From NCBI GenBank assembly GCA_023426265.1, contig JAFABA010000157.1, forward strand, positions 1 to 6,006: a DNA stretch of 6,006 bases, written 5' to 3'. Of the stretch, positions 5,079 to 6,006 are shown in pieces. How positions within the stretch are numbered: the stretch's first letter is position 1; every line of letters starts with the position of its first letter. Made by a program: the position numbers and the translations under genes. Source of the DNA: Bacillota bacterium. GTDB taxonomy: Bacteria > Bacillota > Clostridia > Christensenellales > CAG-138. The notes beneath the pieces were generated by a model, which saw nothing but the letters and a program-made list of their open reading frames with translations, was not told the DNA's origin and did no database searches.

Positions 5079-5144
5079 ACAGCCATAGCATGTATTCGGC
5101 GATACAGCGGCCGCAATACCCGCTGTGTGGCTGTGAGAACAGCC
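5079..5144 (+). promoter_or_regulatory. Structured 5' leader of the collagen-like gene with alternative pairings
   Basis: ACAGCGG (5104-5110) pairs with CCGCTGT (5120-5126), and GGCTGT (5129-5134) pairs with ACAGCC (5139-5144) across a GAGA loop. The upstream ACAGCCA (5079-5085) could compete for the same TGGCTGT (5128-5134). None of the hairpins hides the AAGGAGG ribosome site (5165-5171). They may stabilise the message or take part in regulation; the family is not a riboswitch I recognise. Confidence 0.35.
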
Positions 5145-5178
5145 GTAGCCGAGCAAAACACAACAAGGAGGCAGCTTT

Positions 5179-6006
5179 ATGAATAGAAATATGTGGTGCA
5201 ACAACAGAAACGGATGCGGAAACAATAGATCGAATAATGGCTGGAATAACGCTTTGGGCAACCGTAACAGCCTGAGCAATCGCAACAGAGATTTTGACTG
5301 CTGTGACTGCTGCGTAGGTCCGCGTGGCCCGCAGGGTCCGCAAGGGTTCCCTGGACGGCCGGGCGACCCGGGCCCCAGAGGCCCGCAAGGGTTCCCCGGC
5401 CCGCAGGGTCCGCAAGGGTTCCCTGGCCCGCAAGGTCCGCAAGGGTTCCCCGGCCCGCAGGGTCCGCAGGGCTTCTCGGGTCCCACCGGCCCGACCGGCC
5501 CCGCCGGTTCCGGCGCACCGGGTGCCACCGGCCCGACTGGCCCGACCGGCCCTGCCGGCGTAGGCGCAACAGGTCCTGCCGGCCCGCAAGGCCCGCAAGG
5601 TCCGCAGGGCGTGCAGGGTCCCATCGGTCCCCAGGGTCCCGCCGGTGCTCAGGGCCCCATCGGCCCGCAAGGCCCGCAGGGCGCACAGGGTCCCATCGGT
5701 CCCCAGGGTCCCGCTGGTGCTCAGGGCCCCATCGGCCCGCAAGGCCCGCAGGGCGCGCAAGGCCCCGCCGGTCCTCAGGGTCCCATCGGCCCGCAAGGTC
5801 CTCAAGGCGTCGCCGGTCCTCAAGGCCCGATTGGCCCGCAGGGTCCCATCGGCCCGCAAGGTCCCGCCGGCGCAACCGACGCAACCGGCCCGACAGGCCC
5901 GACTGGCGTAGGCGAAACCGGCCCGACAGGCCCGACAGGCCCTGCCGGCGTAGGCCCGACAGGCCCGACTGGTCCTGCCGGCGTAGGCGCAACCGGTCCG
6001 ACTGGC
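5179..6006 (+). CDS. Collagen-like Gly-X-Y repeat protein with Asn/Cys-rich head, 3' end outside window
   Basis: The first 276 residues are visible and the frame is open at the right edge. Residues 1-46 are a hydrophilic Asn-rich head (MNRNMWCNNRNGCGNNRS...) with no signal peptide, ending in CCDCC (41-45) directly before the collagen part, as a disulfide knot might. From G47 on nearly every third residue is Gly. A Gln-rich block uses GPQGPQGFP; a GPT/GPA block follows; then GPI/GPQ/GPA/GAQ; then GPT/GPA again to the edge. Two-residue slips (GS or GV) break the register at 110, 127, 243, 257 and 268, and a Gly is replaced by Asp at 234. AAGGAGG lies 7 nt before the ATG. The family includes BclA-type exosporium filament proteins, where Thr in GPT triplets carries O-glycans; by analogy this is likely a surface or spore filament protein, and the C-terminal trimerisation domain would lie beyond the window. 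The specific cellular location is inference. Confidence 0.9.
   Translation, partial: MNRNMWCNNRNGCGNNRSNNGWNNALGNRNSLSNRNRDFDCCDCCVGPRGPQGPQGFPGRPGDPGPRGPQGFPGPQGPQGFPGPQGPQGFPGPQGPQGFSGPTGPTGPAGSGAPGATGPTGPTGPAGVGATGPAGPQGPQGPQGVQGPIGPQGPAGAQGPIGPQGPQGAQGPIGPQGPAGAQGPIGPQGPQGAQGPAGPQGPIGPQGPQGVAGPQGPIGPQGPIGPQGPAGATDATGPTGPTGVGETGPTGPTGPAGVGPTGPTGPAGVGATGPTG
5398..5478 (+). repeat. Three 27-bp tandem repeats encoding GPQGPQGFP
   Basis: Residues 74-82, 83-91 and 92-100 repeat GPQGPQGFP, the last ending in FS. Copies differ mainly at third positions (CAG/CAA, CCC/CCT). A half unit (GPQGFP) precedes at residues 68-73. Aromatic Phe in the X position recurs every nine residues here and nowhere later in the visible collagen region. 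Confidence 0.85.
5617..5760 (+). repeat. 72-bp tandem duplication in the collagen region
   Basis: Positions 5617-5688 and 5689-5760 encode the same 24 residues (GPIGPQGPAGAQGPIGPQGP plus QGAQ). They differ at only three synonymous third positions (GCC/GCT, GCA/GCG, CAG/CAA). This near identity contrasts with the more diverged 39-bp repeats at 1711-1944 and indicates a recent duplication or gene conversion, so length variation among strains is likely. Confidence 0.85.

Noticed and set aside
5043..5624. Leftward open frame with Gly-Pro-Cys repeats opposite the collagen-like gene
   Set aside because: The reverse complement of GGN-CCN-CAR repeats reads as GGN-CCY-TGY in another frame, so a mirror repeat ORF is expected automatically. 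It lacks a ribosome site and the sense strand has a perfect AAGGAGG start.
5077..5992. Long leftward open frames rich in Arg, Ala, Leu opposite the collagen-like gene
   Set aside because: These are by-products of GC-rich repeats with few stop codons on the opposite strand; composition is monotonous and no start signal is seen.

Overview
This window looks like chromosomal DNA from a Gram-positive, probably endospore-forming member of the Bacillota, most likely class Clostridia. The evidence is the strong AGGAGG-type ribosome binding sites, the moderately high GC content, several DUF6385-like proteins, a TPR-containing family 2 glycosyltransferase and a signal-peptide-less collagen-like protein with a Cys-rich head. 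A Christensenellales-like lineage is possible, but that is a guess and nothing here fixes the taxon.

Layout. Positions 1-970 carry two leftward genes (the second runs off the left edge) for related small beta-rich proteins. A 195-bp divergent intergenic region (971-1165) separates them from a rightward cluster: a Cys-rich small relative (1166-1549), a relative with six 13-residue Thr-rich repeats (1624-2274), and a 607-residue glycosyltransferase with TPR repeats (2319-4142). A cupin gene with its own promoter follows (4250-4585). It converges on a leftward DUF503/YlxP-family gene (4592-4873) with a gap of only 6 bp. A 305-bp divergent region (4874-5178) holds a 17-bp perfect hairpin, a candidate promoter and leader hairpins. 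It leads to a collagen-like gene (5179-6006) that is still open at the right edge.

How the parts may work together (inference). Four DUF6385-like paralogs, a SunS-like TPR glycosyltransferase and a collagen-like Gly-X-Y protein with GPT triplets resemble a kit for building and glycosylating a cell- or spore-surface layer, comparable in concept to the BclA-type exosporium nap. The Cys-rich heads of the 127-residue protein and the collagen-like protein suggest disulfide cross-linking. No protein here has a recognisable signal peptide, which fits assembly from a mother-cell cytoplasm but does not prove it. The cupin and DUF503 genes look like unrelated housekeeping or accessory genes. No tRNA, rRNA, CRISPR array or insertion sequence was seen.
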